A stretch of DNA of 64,000 bases from Mycobacterium angelicum (GCF_002086155.1 NZ_MVHE01000014.1:49850-113849), one strand, 5' to 3'. Shown: positions 40,145 to 50,382, counted from the stretch's first letter. Program-made: numbers and translations. Notes: generated by a model not told the origin, from the letters alone.

Positions 40145-41298
40145 GCACCGACGACCGGGTCAAGTCTTTCCGGGTTCCCGACCTCGGCGAGGGTCTGGAA
40201 GAGGTGACGCTGACCTATTGGGCGGTTTCCGTCGGTGACGAGGTACAACTCAACCAGACGTTGTGTTCGGTGGAGACCGCCAAGGCCGAGGTTGAGATCC
40301 CGAGCCCCTATGCCGGGCGAATCGTCGAATTGGGCGGCGCGCCAGGCGATGTGATCAAAGTTGGCGCGGTATTGGTGCGCATCGCGCCCGCTGGGTCCGG
40401 TGGGCCCAATGGGCAAGCCACGGTGCCCACGCTGGTCGGTTACGGCGCCGATTCCGGCGTCGACACCAGCCGGCGGGTGAGCCGGCCGAAGGCCGCGCCG
40501 CCGGCGCGCAAGCTGGCCAAGGAGCTGCTGGTCGACTTGGCCGCGCTGCAGCGCGGCGACAAGGTCATTACCCGAGCCGACGTGCTGGCCGCTGCGCAGG
40601 ATGGTGGCGTCGACGTCCGCTCGGTCCGCGGGGTGCAGGCGCGCATGGCCGAGAAAATGACGTTGTCGCACAAGGAAATACCGGCAGCGAAGGTCAGCGT
40701 TGAAGTCGTTTGCACCGAATTGCTGCGGTTGCGTGACCGCCTTCGCCCTGCCCTGCCCGAAATCACGCCGTTTGTGCTGACGTTGCGATTATTGGTTATT
40801 GCGCTGAAGCACAACGAGATTCTCAACTCGGCCTGGGTCGACTCAGCCGACGGGCCGCAGATACGTGTGCACCGCGACGTCCGGCTGGGCTTCGCCGTGG
40901 CCACCGAACGCGGTTTGCTGGTTCCGGTGATCAACGACGCTCAGCACAAGACGCTGCGCGAATTGGCATGCCGGACGGCAGAGTTGATCGATGGAGCGCG
41001 TGCAGGCAGCCTGATGCCGGGGGAGCTGCAAGGTTCGACGTTCACCGTGACGAACTTCGGGGCACTAGGTGCCGACGACGGCGTGCCGGTGATAAACCAC
41101 CCCGAAGCCGCGATCCTGGGCATGGGGGCGATCAAGCCGCGCCCGGTCGCCGTCGGCGATGAGGTCGTCGTGCGACCGACGATGACACTGACGTGTGTGT
41201 TCGACCACCGCATTGCCGACGGCGCCCAAGCGGCGAGTTTTATTTGTGAGCTACGCGATCTCATCGAATCGCCCGAGACCGCGCTGTTGGACCTCTAA
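40141..41298 (+). CDS. bkdC: Branched-chain keto-acid dehydrogenase E2 (acyltransferase)
   Basis: 385 residues. One lipoyl domain (1-85) with lipoyl Lys48 in ETAKAE; a peripheral-subunit-binding domain near 120-165 ([16 protein letters not shown]...[10 protein letters not shown]); and the catalytic acyltransferase core ending with HRIADG (catalytic His). It transfers the branched acyl group to CoA, giving isovaleryl-, isobutyryl- or methylbutyryl-CoA for the operon above. The E3 (Lpd) is encoded elsewhere in mycobacteria. It ends 5 bp from the convergent echA14 stop. Confidence 0.95.
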   Translation: MSTDDRVKSFRVPDLGEGLEEVTLTYWAVSVGDEVQLNQTLCSVETAKAEVEIPSPYAGRIVELGGAPGDVIKVGAVLVRIAPAGSGGPNGQATVPTLVGYGADSGVDTSRRVSRPKAAPPARKLAKELLVDLAALQRGDKVITRADVLAAAQDGGVDVRSVRGVQARMAEKMTLSHKEIPAAKVSVEVVCTELLRLRDRLRPALPEITPFVLTLRLLVIALKHNEILNSAWVDSADGPQIRVHRDVRLGFAVATERGLLVPVINDAQHKTLRELACRTAELIDGARAGSLMPGELQGSTFTVTNFGALGADDGVPVINHPEAAILGMGAIKPRPVAVGDEVVVRPTMTLTCVFDHRIADGAQAASFICELRDLIESPETALLDL

Positions 41299-41303
41299 GC
41301 CGG

Positions 41304-42077
41304 CTACCGGCGTTGCGCGGCAGCCAATCGGGCCGCAAATTCGGGGGATTGCAGCGATTTGGCCTGCGGACCGATTTCGGTGCGCATGGCCAGCTCGTGC
41401 TGTTCGTTGTCCAGCGAGCCTGGGCTGGCGGTGGCGCGCATCGTGGCTTTCGTAGCCAACACGACCTCGCGCGGAGCCGCGGCGGGTCCGGCGGCCAGTT
41501 CCAGGGCAGCGGCGACGGGATCGTCGGCGACCGTGAGCGCTAACCCGTGCCGCAGCGCGGCTTGGGCATCGAAACGCATTCCGAACAGCAACGCCGCGCG
41601 GGCCACTTGCGGCCCCACCGCTCGCTGCAGCATCCAGGTCGCACCCCCGCCGGGATGGATGCCCAACTTCTGGAATCGAGGGTCGAACCATGCGGCGGGC
41701 CCGGCGATGCGCACGTCGGCGGCCAGGGCGAGGTTCAGACCGGCGCCCACGGCGGCGCCGTTGACCGCGGCGATGGTCGGCAGGCTGCAATTGCCGACGG
41801 CCATGAATCCGTCGTAGATCCGCAACAATCCCGGCTCGGTCTCGCTGCCGGCCCCGGCGCCGCCGAGGGCGCTCAAGTCTGCGCCGGCGCAGAAGGCTTT
41901 GCCCGCACCGGTGAGCACCACCGCGTGGACGTCGGTGTCGGCCTCGGCCCGTTCCACCGCGGCGCGCAGCAGCGCCGAGGACTTCTCGGTGATGGCGTTG
42001 CGGCGGTCCGGGTCGTTGACGGTGATCAGCGCGACGCGGTTGCTGACGCTGTACAACACGAGATCGGATTCGGCCAT
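41304..42077 (-). CDS. echA14: Crotonase-fold protein EchA14 (catalytic Glu positions replaced)
   Basis: 257 residues with the full crotonase fold. The oxyanion-hole elements [11 protein letters not shown] (62-72) and [11 protein letters not shown] (105-115) are present. The two Glu of classical enoyl-CoA hydratases (Glu144 and Glu164 in the rat enzyme) align by eye with Asn115 and Arg134 (FDPRFQKLG), so hydratase activity is doubtful; another crotonase reaction or a non-catalytic role is possible. TAGGGT lies six bases before the ATG with no Shine-Dalgarno, which suggests a leaderless message. Convergent with bkdC. Confidence 0.9.
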   Translation of the reverse strand: MAESDLVLYSVSNRVALITVNDPDRRNAITEKSSALLRAAVERAEADTDVHAVVLTGAGKAFCAGADLSALGGAGAGSETEPGLLRIYDGFMAVGNCSLPTIAAVNGAAVGAGLNLALAADVRIAGPAAWFDPRFQKLGIHPGGGATWMLQRAVGPQVARAALLFGMRFDAQAALRHGLALTVADDPVAAALELAAGPAAAPREVVLATKATMRATASPGSLDNEQHELAMRTEIGPQAKSLQSPEFAARLAAAQRR

Positions 42078-42083
42078 CGGGCA

Positions 42084-42089
42084 ACCCTA
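42084..42089 (-). promoter_or_regulatory. Candidate -10 of leaderless echA14 transcript
   Basis: TAGGGT on the minus strand, six bases before the ATG at 42077; no ribosome-binding site is visible between them. It lies in the 30-bp gap after the upstream zinc-ribbon gene. Confidence 0.35.
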
Positions 42090-42107
42090 CGTGTCGACCC
42101 CGTGGGC

Positions 42108-42653
42108 TTACTTACCTGACTTGGTTTGTGGAGTCGTCTTTGCCGCTTTGGCAATCTTCTTGGACTGCACGACCCGATGGTCGCCGCATTGCCAGCACTC
42201 ATAACTCGAGTCGTTCTCGGGGACGTTCTGGGCCGCGCCGCAGCGCGGGCAGATGAATTTGCGTCGCCCCTCGGGGATCTTCGTCTTGGCAGCGGCTTCC
42301 ACGCGCGGACCGCCGAATCGCGGATATTCGATGTCCACACTCTGATCGCAACGCCAGCAGTCGAAGCTTTGCGCTCCGGCCTTGATGTATTGGGTGGCCG
42401 CACAACGAGGACAGACCAGACCCGCGCGGCCCGGCATCGCGGTGTCGGGTTCGCGGGGAGCTGCGACGGCAGCGAATCCCACGCCTAGCGGACCGAGGAA
42501 CACCAGGGTGAGAAAAAAGAACGTCGTTTCTCGTCCGCGCGGCGCAACCGCAGCCGCCACGATCGCGCTCAGCAGCCAAAAGAAGATGATCGCGCTGGCA
42601 TACGGCGCAAGGCTGGTGCCGAGGTCGAACGTCGTCTGCTGGTTGGAGTTCAT
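42108..42653 (-). CDS. Membrane protein with two zinc ribbons, unknown function
   Basis: 181 residues. Two transmembrane helices near the N-terminus (ASAIIFFWLLSAIVAAAVA and FFFLTLVFLGPLGVGFAAVA) are separated by PRGRET. They precede two CxxC...CxxC ribbons: CPRC/CWRC (residues about 82-105) and CPRC/CWQC (about 137-158). The C-terminus is Lys/Thr-rich (KKIAKAAKTTPQTKSGK). The fold suggests metal or nucleic-acid binding on the cytosolic side of the membrane. I do not recognise a named family. Same strand as echA14 but with a separate -10 between them. Confidence 0.75.
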   Translation of the reverse strand: MNSNQQTTFDLGTSLAPYASAIIFFWLLSAIVAAAVAPRGRETTFFFLTLVFLGPLGVGFAAVAAPREPDTAMPGRAGLVCPRCAATQYIKAGAQSFDCWRCDQSVDIEYPRFGGPRVEAAAKTKIPEGRRKFICPRCGAAQNVPENDSSYECWQCGDHRVVQSKKIAKAAKTTPQTKSGK

Positions 42654-42994
42654 CTGGTAAGTGTCCGCCCGACGTGCAAGTCGTGCTCACCGTGGCTGGG
42701 CTCGGCGCTTGGTGCAGAAGCCCTACCCGTACGGTTCCCCCACAAAAATGGCCTCCAGAAGATTTGGGCCCCCCGACCCGCATTGCACGTTATCGGATCG
42801 GTTGCCTTCGCGGATGAAATTCGCGAAAGCCGTCAAAAAGCCCAGTTCTCTTGCACACTGCGGGATTTGATGAGTCGCGCCAGAGTCGCGATGGAAATCG
42901 CCGTTTGGGCATACGCTGCTGCTTGTCGCTGTTGTCCGGACCCGGCGGTAGGCGCTTATCGCCGGGAAGTCCTTCACTAGATGGGAGATTGGGC
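42654..42994. other. Gap between zinc-ribbon gene and PE_PGRS, no gene seen
   Basis: The 341 bp hold the divergent promoters of the two flanking genes. TTCGCG-N7-TTCGCGAA near 42810-42831 is a local repeat of unknown meaning. GGGAG lies 8 bases before the PE_PGRS ATG. No coding frame is convincing. Confidence 0.4.
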
Positions 42995-44881
42995 ATGTCG
43001 TTTGTGGTCACGGTGCCGGAATCAGTGTCGGCGGTGGCGACCGAGCTGGCGAATATCGGCTCGACGATCAGTTCGGCGAACACGGCGGCGGCGTTGCCCA
43101 CGACACGAGTGTTGGCCGCCGCCGCAGACGAGGTGTCGGCGGCGATCGCGGCGCTGTTCGGTGCGCATGCGCAGGGGTATCAGTCGCTGAGCGGCCAGGC
43201 GGCGGCGTTTCACGATCAGTTCGTGCGAGCGCTGTCCGCCGGTGCCGCGTCATATGCGGCCGCTGAGACTACCAACGCGTCGGTCATGCAAACCCTGGAG
43301 CAGAGTGTGCTGAGCGTGGTGAATGCGCCGACACAGACGCTGTTGGGACGTCCCATCATCGGCAACGGCGCCAACGGGACGTCGCCTGGCCAGCCCGGCG
43401 GGGCGGGCGGGTTGTTGTTCGGAAACGGCGGAAACGGCGCGGCCGGCGGCGCCGGCCAGCCCGGCGGTGCAGGCGGTGCCGCGGGCCTCATCGGCAACGG
43501 CGGTACGGGCGGAACGGGCGGCGCCGGCGCCGCCGGTGGCGCGGGTGGAGCCGGCGGGTGGCTGTACGGCAACGGCGGTGGTGGCGGGACCGGTGGTGTC
43601 GGCGTGGCCGGCATAAACGGCGGCATTGGAGCTATGGGGGGCAACGGCGGCAACGCCGGTCTAATGGGCGCCGGAGGCGCCGGTGGCACCGGAGGCGCCG
43701 GACTAGCGGGGGCAACGGGCGTCAACCCCACCGCCGGGCCCGCTGCCAGCCCAGGGACCAGCCCCGCCGATGTCGCTGGCGGGGGCAGCCAGACTGGCGC
43801 GGCCGGCGGGACCGGCTCGTCGGGCAGCGTCCTGACTCCGACGGGCGGAACCGGCGGCGAAGGCGCCAGCGCGACGTCCTACAGTGGTACGAGCGTCGTC
43901 GCCAAGGGCGGTGACGGTGGCAATGGTGGCGCCTCGATCGCGGGCGGTGCTGGCGCTGCCGGGGGTGCTGGTGGTGCCGGGACGATCACCGACTTCAACG
44001 GCACCGCCATCGGCGGTAACGGCGGCGACGGGACCGCGGCGGTGGCCGCCGGCAGCACGGGCGGCGCGGGCGGCGCCGGCGGCATTGCCACCACGGTGCG
44101 CGGCGTCGGTATTACTACGGGCGGCAGTGGCGGTTCCGGCAACGCCGGTGCCGCAGGGACCTCCGGCGGCAATGGCAGCGCCGGCGGGGCCGGTGGCGCG
44201 GGCGGTACTGGCGGAACGCTGTTTGGCAACGGCGGCGCAGGCGGCGTGGGTGGCGTAGGAGGGGCCGGCGGCACGGGAGCAGTCGGTGGTGCCGGCGGTA
44301 TCGGTGGTAACGCGGGCAGCGCGACGGTCAACGGCCTCAGCAGTTCCTCCGGCATCATGGCCGTCGGCGGCACGGGCGGTGACGGCGCCGCCGGTAGCAC
44401 CGGCGGCACCGGCGGCACTGGCGGTGCCGGCGGAGCGGGCGGTAACGGTGGCGCGGCCGTCGGACTGTTCGGCAACGGCGGCAACGGCGGCAACGCCGGG
44501 ATCGGTGGTGTCGGCGGCTTCGGTGGGGTAGGAGGGGCAGGAGGCCACGCCGGCGCGGGTGGCAACGCAAACGGCGTCGTGTCTGGGGTTACGTCTGTCG
44601 CCGGTGGTGGAGGCGCCGGTGGTGACGCCGGCAACGGCGGCACTGGCGGAACCGGCGGTGTCGCTGGCGCTCCCGGTGGAGCGGGTGGGCGCGGCGGGCT
44701 ACTGAGCGGTGGCACGGGAACCGGTGGTGCGGCGGGCGCCGGTGGCGCGGGTGGTACGGGCGGCGATGCCGGCACCGTTGGTACCGGCGGCAAGGGAGGA
44801 AGCGCTAACGGCGGGCCGCCCCTCCCGTCAGGACCTAACGGCCACCCAGGTACCCAAGGTGCGAACGGCGCACCAGGCTAA
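42995..44881 (+). CDS. PE_PGRS family protein
   Basis: 628 residues. The PE domain (1-95) begins [25 protein letters not shown], with the characteristic PE at 8-9; its helix pair is normally exported by ESX-5 and anchored at the outer membrane. A short linker ([15 protein letters not shown]) leads to the PGRS part (about 130-628) of GGAGG, GGNGG and GGTGG repeats. It is probably the counterpart of PE_PGRS42 in M. tuberculosis, which also lies next to echA14. Repeats make length variation between strains likely. A longer upstream frame exists but lacks the PE start. Confidence 0.93.
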   Translation: MSFVVTVPESVSAVATELANIGSTISSANTAAALPTTRVLAAAADEVSAAIAALFGAHAQGYQSLSGQAAAFHDQFVRALSAGAASYAAAETTNASVMQTLEQSVLSVVNAPTQTLLGRPIIGNGANGTSPGQPGGAGGLLFGNGGNGAAGGAGQPGGAGGAAGLIGNGGTGGTGGAGAAGGAGGAGGWLYGNGGGGGTGGVGVAGINGGIGAMGGNGGNAGLMGAGGAGGTGGAGLAGATGVNPTAGPAASPGTSPADVAGGGSQTGAAGGTGSSGSVLTPTGGTGGEGASATSYSGTSVVAKGGDGGNGGASIAGGAGAAGGAGGAGTITDFNGTAIGGNGGDGTAAVAAGSTGGAGGAGGIATTVRGVGITTGGSGGSGNAGAAGTSGGNGSAGGAGGAGGTGGTLFGNGGAGGVGGVGGAGGTGAVGGAGGIGGNAGSATVNGLSSSSGIMAVGGTGGDGAAGSTGGTGGTGGAGGAGGNGGAAVGLFGNGGNGGNAGIGGVGGFGGVGGAGGHAGAGGNANGVVSGVTSVAGGGGAGGDAGNGGTGGTGGVAGAPGGAGGRGGLLSGGTGTGGAAGAGGAGGTGGDAGTVGTGGKGGSANGGPPLPSGPNGHPGTQGANGAPG

Positions 44882-45387
44882 ACACCTGGTCGCGTAGGCG
44901 CGAAGCCGCACTCGGGCCATGTGTCTTCGCTCCGATAACGCAAATACTGTGCGGTGAACTCCGGCGGCCCTAACCCCCTGGCCTTAACAGTTGTGCCAAG
45001 GCGGCGAAGCAATCGACCGATCCGCTCAACGGCCAGCCAAATTCGGTGTTGGGACGCCATCCGGACGCTGGGGAGCCTGTTGTCAATCTGGCTCATGGAC
45101 CACTGACAACTAACGACGTTTTGCCGGTGACACCCATGTCGGAGCCCGACTTGGCGAGCTGGGGCCAGTGGGGCTGATGCGGTATATGGGATGGGAGTGA
45201 CCGCGAGCCTGGCTACATTGACGGAAGGGAAAATCCCGCAGTTTCAGACCTTCGGACTGCTCTTGGCGGCAAACGAAGAGCGCCTGGTTTGTTCCCCTTC
45301 CCGCCCAGGTGGGTTTGGCGCGGGCGGGCGGAACCGCAAAGTCATAAGATTAGCTAATTAAGGCTCTGAACAGGCAAAAGGCGTTTG
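44882..45387. other. Gap after PE_PGRS, mostly empty
   Basis: 506 bp without a secure gene. It includes a weak 56-codon frame (45191-45361), a possible hairpin CCCGCCC/GGGCGGG at 45300-45328 and an AT-rich patch near 45345-45365 (TTAGCTAA). The composition is more AT-rich near the tRNA than in neighbouring genes. Confidence 0.4.
45191..45361 (+). CDS. Possible small hypothetical ORF or gene remnant
   Basis: 56 codons from ATG to TAA, beginning MGVTASLATLTEGK; codon use in the first 30 codons (mostly G/C third positions) looks coding-like, the rest does not. No ribosome-binding site. It could be a gene fragment. I do not recognise it. Confidence 0.2.
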   Translation: MGVTASLATLTEGKIPQFQTFGLLLAANEERLVCSPSRPGGFGAGGRNRKVIRLAN

Positions 45388-45461
45388 TGCCCCCGGCACG
45401 ACTCGAACGTGCGACCTAGGGATTAGAAGGCCCTTGCTCTATCCACCTGAGCTACGGAGGC
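45388..45461 (-). tRNA. tRNA-Arg (TCT)
   Basis: The reverse complement folds with acceptor stem GCCTCCG/CGGGGGC, anticodon loop CTTCTAA (anticodon TCT), T-arm ACGTTCGAGTCGT, discriminator A; CCA not encoded. It lies 174 bp before the divergent lipQ. TCT reads AGA, a rare codon in this high-GC genome. Confidence 0.96.
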
Positions 45462-45635
45462 AATGCGCAGGTCAGTCTATCGAACCGCGCTTCAAGATCA
45501 CTTCTCGCGACACAGCGGGCTCGAAAAGTCTTCCGCTGCGCCAAATATCGGTTATGGTGTGAGCCTCGACACACGTACAACACCGGCCAGTAATCGGCCG
45601 TTAACCGCAACGACGCGTGTGCCTGACGTCGAGGG

Positions 45636-46895
45636 GTGGGCTTTGTAATGTGCATGGCCAGTGTGACTTCGCGGTGTTCGCGGGCTGGTGCCCACGCGCT
45701 GCGGCAAGGTGCCCAGTTGGCGGCCGACGCCAGAGATACGGCCAGGGCCGGCGCCCTGCTGCTCCGCGGTTCGCCGTTTGCCCTGGGTTGGGTCGCCGGT
45801 TGGTTGGCGACGGAATTTCCCCCGCACGTTGTGACCGGCCACGCCTTGTCCCGCGTATCCCCGCCGTCGCTGCACCGAGTTGCCACCAATTGGGCCGCCC
45901 AGCGCGCCGATCACGCACTCACTGCCGCGCTCGAGGAGTCGTTCGGATCTGACTTCCGCGACGCCGTAAGTCACCCGACCGGCGACCCGGCGGCCGTCAT
46001 GCGTCGGGGCGGCCTATTGCCGTCCGGGCCGCACCGCCGGTATGCCGCACATACTTCCGACATCTCCTATGGGCCGCGTGGTCAGGCCAACCTGCTCGAC
46101 ATCTGGCGGCGTCCCGATCTGGCTCCCGGCTGTCGTGCACCGGTGCTCATCCAGGTCCCAGGCGGCGCATGGTCGGTCAACGGAAAGCGTCCCCAGGCCT
46201 ACACGCTGATGAGCCGGATGGTGGAACTCGGCTGGATCTGCGTGTCCATCAACTACAGCAAGAGCCCGCGCTGCGCCTTCCCGGCCCACATCATCGACGT
46301 CAAGAGGGCGATCGCGTGGGTCCGCGAGAACATCGGCGACTACGGCGGCGACTCCGATTTCATCGCGATCACCGGCGGATCAGCGGGGGCACACCTGGCG
46401 TCCCTGGCGGCTCTGACCCCCAACGATCCACAGTTTCAGCCCGGCTTCGAACAGGCCGACACCACCGTGCAGGCCGTCGCGCCTTACTACGGCGTCTATG
46501 ACTTCACCGACTTCGAGAACATGCACGAGATGATGCTGCCCTTCCTTGAGCAGTTCGTGATGAAGGCCCGCTACGCCGAGGACCCGGAACGGTTCACCGC
46601 GGCGTCGCCGATTTCATACGCGCACAGCGAAGCCCCGCCGTTCTTCGTGCTGCACGGCGAGAAGGACCAGCTGGTCCCCAGCGGCCAGGCGCGAGCGTTC
46701 TGTGCGGCGCTGCGCGGAGCCGGCGCCACCACCGTCGCCTATGCCGAGCTGGCGAACGCCCACCACGCATTCGACATCACTCCCACCGTGCGCTCACGGC
46801 TGGCTGCCAACGCGGTCGCGGACTTCCTCGGTGTGGTCTACGGGCGGCGCGGGCTGATGGAATCGTTGGCGCTATCGGCGACTCCGGCCAGCTAG
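45636..46895 (+). CDS. lipQ: Alpha/beta-hydrolase, esterase/lipase LipQ
   Basis: 419 residues, length as M. tuberculosis LipQ (about 421). The first 130 residues are a helical extension; the hydrolase core follows. The oxyanion motif is VPGGAW (HGGG variant), the nucleophile elbow is GGSAGAH (catalytic Ser in ITGGSAGAHLAS), the Asp is in HGEKDQLVPSGQA and the His in NAHHAFD, together the triad of the hormone-sensitive-lipase/BD-FAE branch. GTG at 45636 or ATG at 45648 may start. The lipid or ester substrate is unknown. Confidence 0.9.
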   Translation: MGFVMCMASVTSRCSRAGAHALRQGAQLAADARDTARAGALLLRGSPFALGWVAGWLATEFPPHVVTGHALSRVSPPSLHRVATNWAAQRADHALTAALEESFGSDFRDAVSHPTGDPAAVMRRGGLLPSGPHRRYAAHTSDISYGPRGQANLLDIWRRPDLAPGCRAPVLIQVPGGAWSVNGKRPQAYTLMSRMVELGWICVSINYSKSPRCAFPAHIIDVKRAIAWVRENIGDYGGDSDFIAITGGSAGAHLASLAALTPNDPQFQPGFEQADTTVQAVAPYYGVYDFTDFENMHEMMLPFLEQFVMKARYAEDPERFTAASPISYAHSEAPPFFVLHGEKDQLVPSGQARAFCAALRGAGATTVAYAELANAHHAFDITPTVRSRLAANAVADFLGVVYGRRGLMESLALSATPAS

Positions 46896-47122
46896 AACGC
46901 ATCCGCGTCAGTCCAACTGGATTGACCGGCAACCTCTTTCGTGAGTAGGCCCGCGGCTGGTGCCGCACTGAGTCGATCCTCACTCATGCTCGGCTTTCAC
47001 CACCGCGTCAACGGGACTAGCGTTGGGTGGGCATTGTCTATGAGCGTTTGCTTTGTCGGGGCTGAGTCAGGAGGCTTGATCGGCGGTGAGAGGGTTCGCG
47101 CGTCGTGCTCGGGGTGATGACC

Positions 47123-48592
47123 ATGGCTGAGTCTGCCGACGGCGTCGGCTTGTCCGACGAACTTGGCCCGGTCGATTATTTGATGCACCGCGGCGAGGCG
47201 AATCCGAGGACCCGTTCGGGGATCATGGCGCTCGAACTCCTCGACACCACTCCGGACTGGGACCGTTTCCGGACCCGGTTCGAAAACGCCTCCCGCAAGG
47301 TGTTGCGGCTGCGGCAGAAGGTCGTCGTGCCGACGCTGCCGACCGCGGCGCCGCGCTGGGTGGTGGACCCGGACTTCAATCTCGACTTCCACGTCCGCCG
47401 GGTACGGGTGTCCGAACCCGGCACGCTGCGCGAAGTATTCGACCTCGCCGAGGTGATCCTGCAGTCACCGTTGGACATATCCCGACCGCTCTGGACGGCC
47501 ACATTGGTCGAGGGGCTGCCGGACGGCAAGGCTGCCACTCTCCTGCACGTCAGCCACGCGGTCACCGACGGTGTCGGCGGCGTGGAGATGTTCGCAGAGA
47601 TCTACGACCTGGAGCGGGATCCACCGCTGCGGCCGACGCCGCCGCAACCCATTCCGCAGGATCTGTCGCCCAATGACCTGATGCGCCAAGGCATTAACCA
47701 CCTGCCGATCGCCATCGTCGGCGGCGTCCTGGGGGCGGTGTCCGGGGCGGTTTCAGCGGCCGGACGCGCGGTTTTCGATCCGGCGGCGACGGTGTCGGGG
47801 ATCGTGGGCTACGCCCTGTCGAGCATGCGAGTGATGAATCGGGCGGCCGAGCCGTCACCGCTATTGCGCCGGCGTAGTCTGACCACCCGCACCGAGGCCA
47901 TCGACATTAAGCTGTCCGAGCTGCACAAGGCGGCCAAGGCCGGCGGTGGATCGATCAACGACGCTTACCTCGCGGGCCTGTGCGGCGCACTGCGTCGTTA
48001 CCACGAGGCGCTCGGCGTGCCGATCAGCACGCTGCCGATGGCGGTGCCGGTGAATCTGCGCGCCGACGCCGACGGCGCCGGCGGGAATCGGTTCACTGGC
48101 GTGAACCTGGCGGCACCGATTGGCACCGTCGATCCGGTGGCCCGGATGAAGAAGATCCGGGCCCAGATGACACAGCGCCGCGATGAGCCCGCCATGAACG
48201 TCATTGGCTCCATCGCGCCGGTACTGAGCGTCTTGCCGACTGCGGTGCTCGAAGGCATCAGCGGCTCGGTGATCGGCTCGGACGTGCAGGCCAGCAACGT
48301 TCCGGTGTATCCGGGAGACACCTTTATCGCGGGTGCAAAGATATTGCGCCAGTATGGAATTGGGCCACTGCCCGGGGTGGCGATGATGGTCGTGCTGATT
48401 TCGCGCGGCGGCTACTGCACCGTCACCGTCCGTTACGACCGGGCTTCGGTGCGCAACGATGAATTGTTCGCCCGGTGTCTACTGGAGGGTTTCGACGAAA
48501 TCCTGGCACTTGCCGGTGACCCGGCACCGCGTGCCGTGCCGGCTTCCTTCACGTCGGATGACTCGGCGTCCCGATCGGTGTCGGGCTCATGA
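47123..48592 (+). CDS. WS/DGAT-like acyltransferase
   Basis: 489 residues, homologue of Rv2484c. The family condenses acyl-CoA with diacylglycerol or a fatty alcohol. The active-site motif HHxxxDG is present as SHAVTDG, so the first His is Ser while the catalytic second His is kept. A later family motif is recognisable (PMAVPVNLRADAD; VNLAAPIG). The start MAESADGVGLSDEL at 47123 is chosen for its fit to the family and the GGGGTGA upstream; ATG 47117 and GTG 47105 are possible. It overlaps plsC by 4 bp, so wax or triacylglycerol synthesis appears coupled to glycerolipid synthesis. Confidence 0.88.
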   Translation: MAESADGVGLSDELGPVDYLMHRGEANPRTRSGIMALELLDTTPDWDRFRTRFENASRKVLRLRQKVVVPTLPTAAPRWVVDPDFNLDFHVRRVRVSEPGTLREVFDLAEVILQSPLDISRPLWTATLVEGLPDGKAATLLHVSHAVTDGVGGVEMFAEIYDLERDPPLRPTPPQPIPQDLSPNDLMRQGINHLPIAIVGGVLGAVSGAVSAAGRAVFDPAATVSGIVGYALSSMRVMNRAAEPSPLLRRRSLTTRTEAIDIKLSELHKAAKAGGGSINDAYLAGLCGALRRYHEALGVPISTLPMAVPVNLRADADGAGGNRFTGVNLAAPIGTVDPVARMKKIRAQMTQRRDEPAMNVIGSIAPVLSVLPTAVLEGISGSVIGSDVQASNVPVYPGDTFIAGAKILRQYGIGPLPGVAMMVVLISRGGYCTVTVRYDRASVRNDELFARCLLEGFDEILALAGDPAPRAVPASFTSDDSASRSVSGS

Positions 48593-50382
48593 CCTCCGCT
48601 GACGAGCAGCGCGCCAAGCCGTCGATGGATCTGCGGTTACCCGGTTCGGTGGCCGAGATCATGGCCAGCCCACCCGGGCCCAAGGTCGGCGCGTTCTTCG
48701 ACCTGGACGGGACCTTGGTGGCGGGGTTCACGGCGGTCATCCTCACCCAGGAGCGGCTGCGGCGCCGGGACATGGGCGTGGGGGAGCTGCTCAGCATGGT
48801 TCAGGCCGGTCTGAACCACACGCTTGGGCGCATCGAGTTCGAGGACCTGATCGGCAAGGCGTCCTCGGCGCTGCGCGGACGGTTGTTGACCGACTTGGAG
48901 GAGATCGGCGAGCGGCTGTTTGCCCAGCGGATCGAGTCCCGCATTTACCCGGAGATGCGAGAGTTGGTGCGGGCGCACGTCGCTCGCGGCCACACGGTCG
49001 TGCTCAGCTCGTCGGCGCTGACCATTCAGGTTGGGCCGGTGGCGCGCTTCTTGGGCATCACCAACATGCTGACCAACAAGTTCGAGACCAACGAAGACGG
49101 GTTGCTCACCGGTGGTGTCGTCAAGCCGATCTTGTGGGGGCCGGGCAAAGCCTCTGCGGTACAACGCTTCGCGGCCGAACATGGGATCGACCTGAAGGAC
49201 AGTTACTTCTATGCCGACGGGGATGAGGACGTCGCGCTGATGTATCTGGTCGGCAATCCGCGCCCGACCAATCCCGAAGGCAAAATGGCCGCCGTCGCCA
49301 AGCGTCGTGGCTGGCCGATCCTGAAGTTCAACAGCCGTGGCGGCGTGGGCCTGCGGCGGCAGTTGCGCACACTGGCCGGCTTCAGCACCATGTTTCCCGT
49401 CGCCGCCGGTGCGGTAGGGATCGGCGTGCTGACCGGCAGCCGCCGGCGTGGCGTGAACTTCTTCACCTCGACGTTCTCTCAGCTGTTGCTGGCGACCAGC
49501 GGAGTGCACCTGAACGTCATCGGCAGCGAGAATCTGACCGCGCAGCGTCCGGCCGTCTTCCTTTTCAATCACCGCAACCAGGTTGACCCGGTGATCGCCG
49601 GAGCGTTGGTGCGCGACAACTGGGTTGGCGTGGGCAAGAAGGAGCTGCAGAACGACCCGATCATGGGCACGCTCGGCAAGGTGCTCGACGGCGTGTTCGT
49701 AGATCGCGACGATCCGGTTGCCGCGGTGGAGACGCTGCACACCGTCGAAGAGCGCGCCAAGAACGGATTGTCGATCGTGATCGCGCCCGAAGGCACTCGA
49801 TTGGACACCACCGAAGTCGGCCCATTCAAGAAGGGGCCCTTCCGCATTGCGATGGCGGTGGGGATTCCGATCGTGCCCATCGTGATCCGTAACGCCGAGA
49901 TCGTCGCCTCTCGAAACTCGACCACGATCAACCCCGGCACCGTGGATGTGGCTGTGTTTCCGCCGATTTCGGTCGACGACTGGACCCTCGAGACGTTGCC
50001 GGATCGCATCGCCGAAGTGCGCCAATTGTATTTGGACACGCTGCGCGATTGGCCGGTCGATGAGTTGCCGGAAGTCGACCTGTACGCGGAGAAGAAAGCG
50101 GCGAGTAGAGCACGGGCAGCGAAATCCCCTGCTAAGAAAGCACAGCCGAAGGCGGCGTCGAAAGCCACCGCGAAAAAGACTGCGAGCCCGGCAAAGAAGG
50201 CCGTCAAGAAGACGGCCGCTAAGGCGCCCGCGAAGAAAGTCGCGAAGAAGGCCGCGAAAAAGGCAGCGCCGGTGGCGAATCCGAACGAGTCGCAGGTGGC
50301 GCTCAAAGACGGTGCGGCGCAACAGCCCGTCGTCAACAGCGCAGATGCCACCGAAACTGCTAGGCCCCAAGGACGGTCGTGA
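48589..50382 (+). CDS. plsC: HAD phosphatase-acyltransferase fusion (PlsC)
   Basis: 597 residues. An N-terminal HAD-IB domain (about 33-270) has DLDGT (Asp38, Asp40) and a DGDED segment. A transmembrane segment near 265-285 precedes the 1-acylglycerol-3-phosphate acyltransferase domain with HX4D (His328-Asp333) in NHRNQVDP and EGTR (Glu401). The C-terminus (about 495-565) is a Lys/Ala-rich, histone-H1-like tail (repeats such as AKKTA, PAKKA), followed by an acidic end. The two enzymatic domains could act in sequence on lysophosphatidate/phosphatidate. Overlaps its neighbours by 4 bp on both sides. Confidence 0.9.
   Translation: MTSADEQRAKPSMDLRLPGSVAEIMASPPGPKVGAFFDLDGTLVAGFTAVILTQERLRRRDMGVGELLSMVQAGLNHTLGRIEFEDLIGKASSALRGRLLTDLEEIGERLFAQRIESRIYPEMRELVRAHVARGHTVVLSSSALTIQVGPVARFLGITNMLTNKFETNEDGLLTGGVVKPILWGPGKASAVQRFAAEHGIDLKDSYFYADGDEDVALMYLVGNPRPTNPEGKMAAVAKRRGWPILKFNSRGGVGLRRQLRTLAGFSTMFPVAAGAVGIGVLTGSRRRGVNFFTSTFSQLLLATSGVHLNVIGSENLTAQRPAVFLFNHRNQVDPVIAGALVRDNWVGVGKKELQNDPIMGTLGKVLDGVFVDRDDPVAAVETLHTVEERAKNGLSIVIAPEGTRLDTTEVGPFKKGPFRIAMAVGIPIVPIVIRNAEIVASRNSTTINPGTVDVAVFPPISVDDWTLETLPDRIAEVRQLYLDTLRDWPVDELPEVDLYAEKKAASRARAAKSPAKKAQPKAASKATAKKTASPAKKAVKKTAAKAPAKKVAKKAAKKAAPVANPNESQVALKDGAAQQPVVNSADATETARPQGRS

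Noticed and set aside
43703..44793. Pro- and Ala-rich frames antisense to the PE_PGRS gene
   Set aside because: They are the reverse of GGC/GCC-rich PGRS repeats; low-complexity Pro/Ala strings have no independent support.
43380..44881. Possible CRISPR-like repeats
   Set aside because: The short repeats are in-frame GGAGG/GGNGG codons of a PGRS domain without fixed spacers. No CRISPR array was seen in the window.
44878..45096. 72-codon minus-strand frame after PE_PGRS
   Set aside because: It extends into the PE_PGRS stop region, has no ribosome-binding site and no recognisable feature.
48637..50370. 577-codon open frame antisense to plsC
   Set aside because: It mirrors the codon pattern of plsC, shows no domain, and plsC has clear HAD and acyltransferase motifs; high GC keeps antisense frames open.
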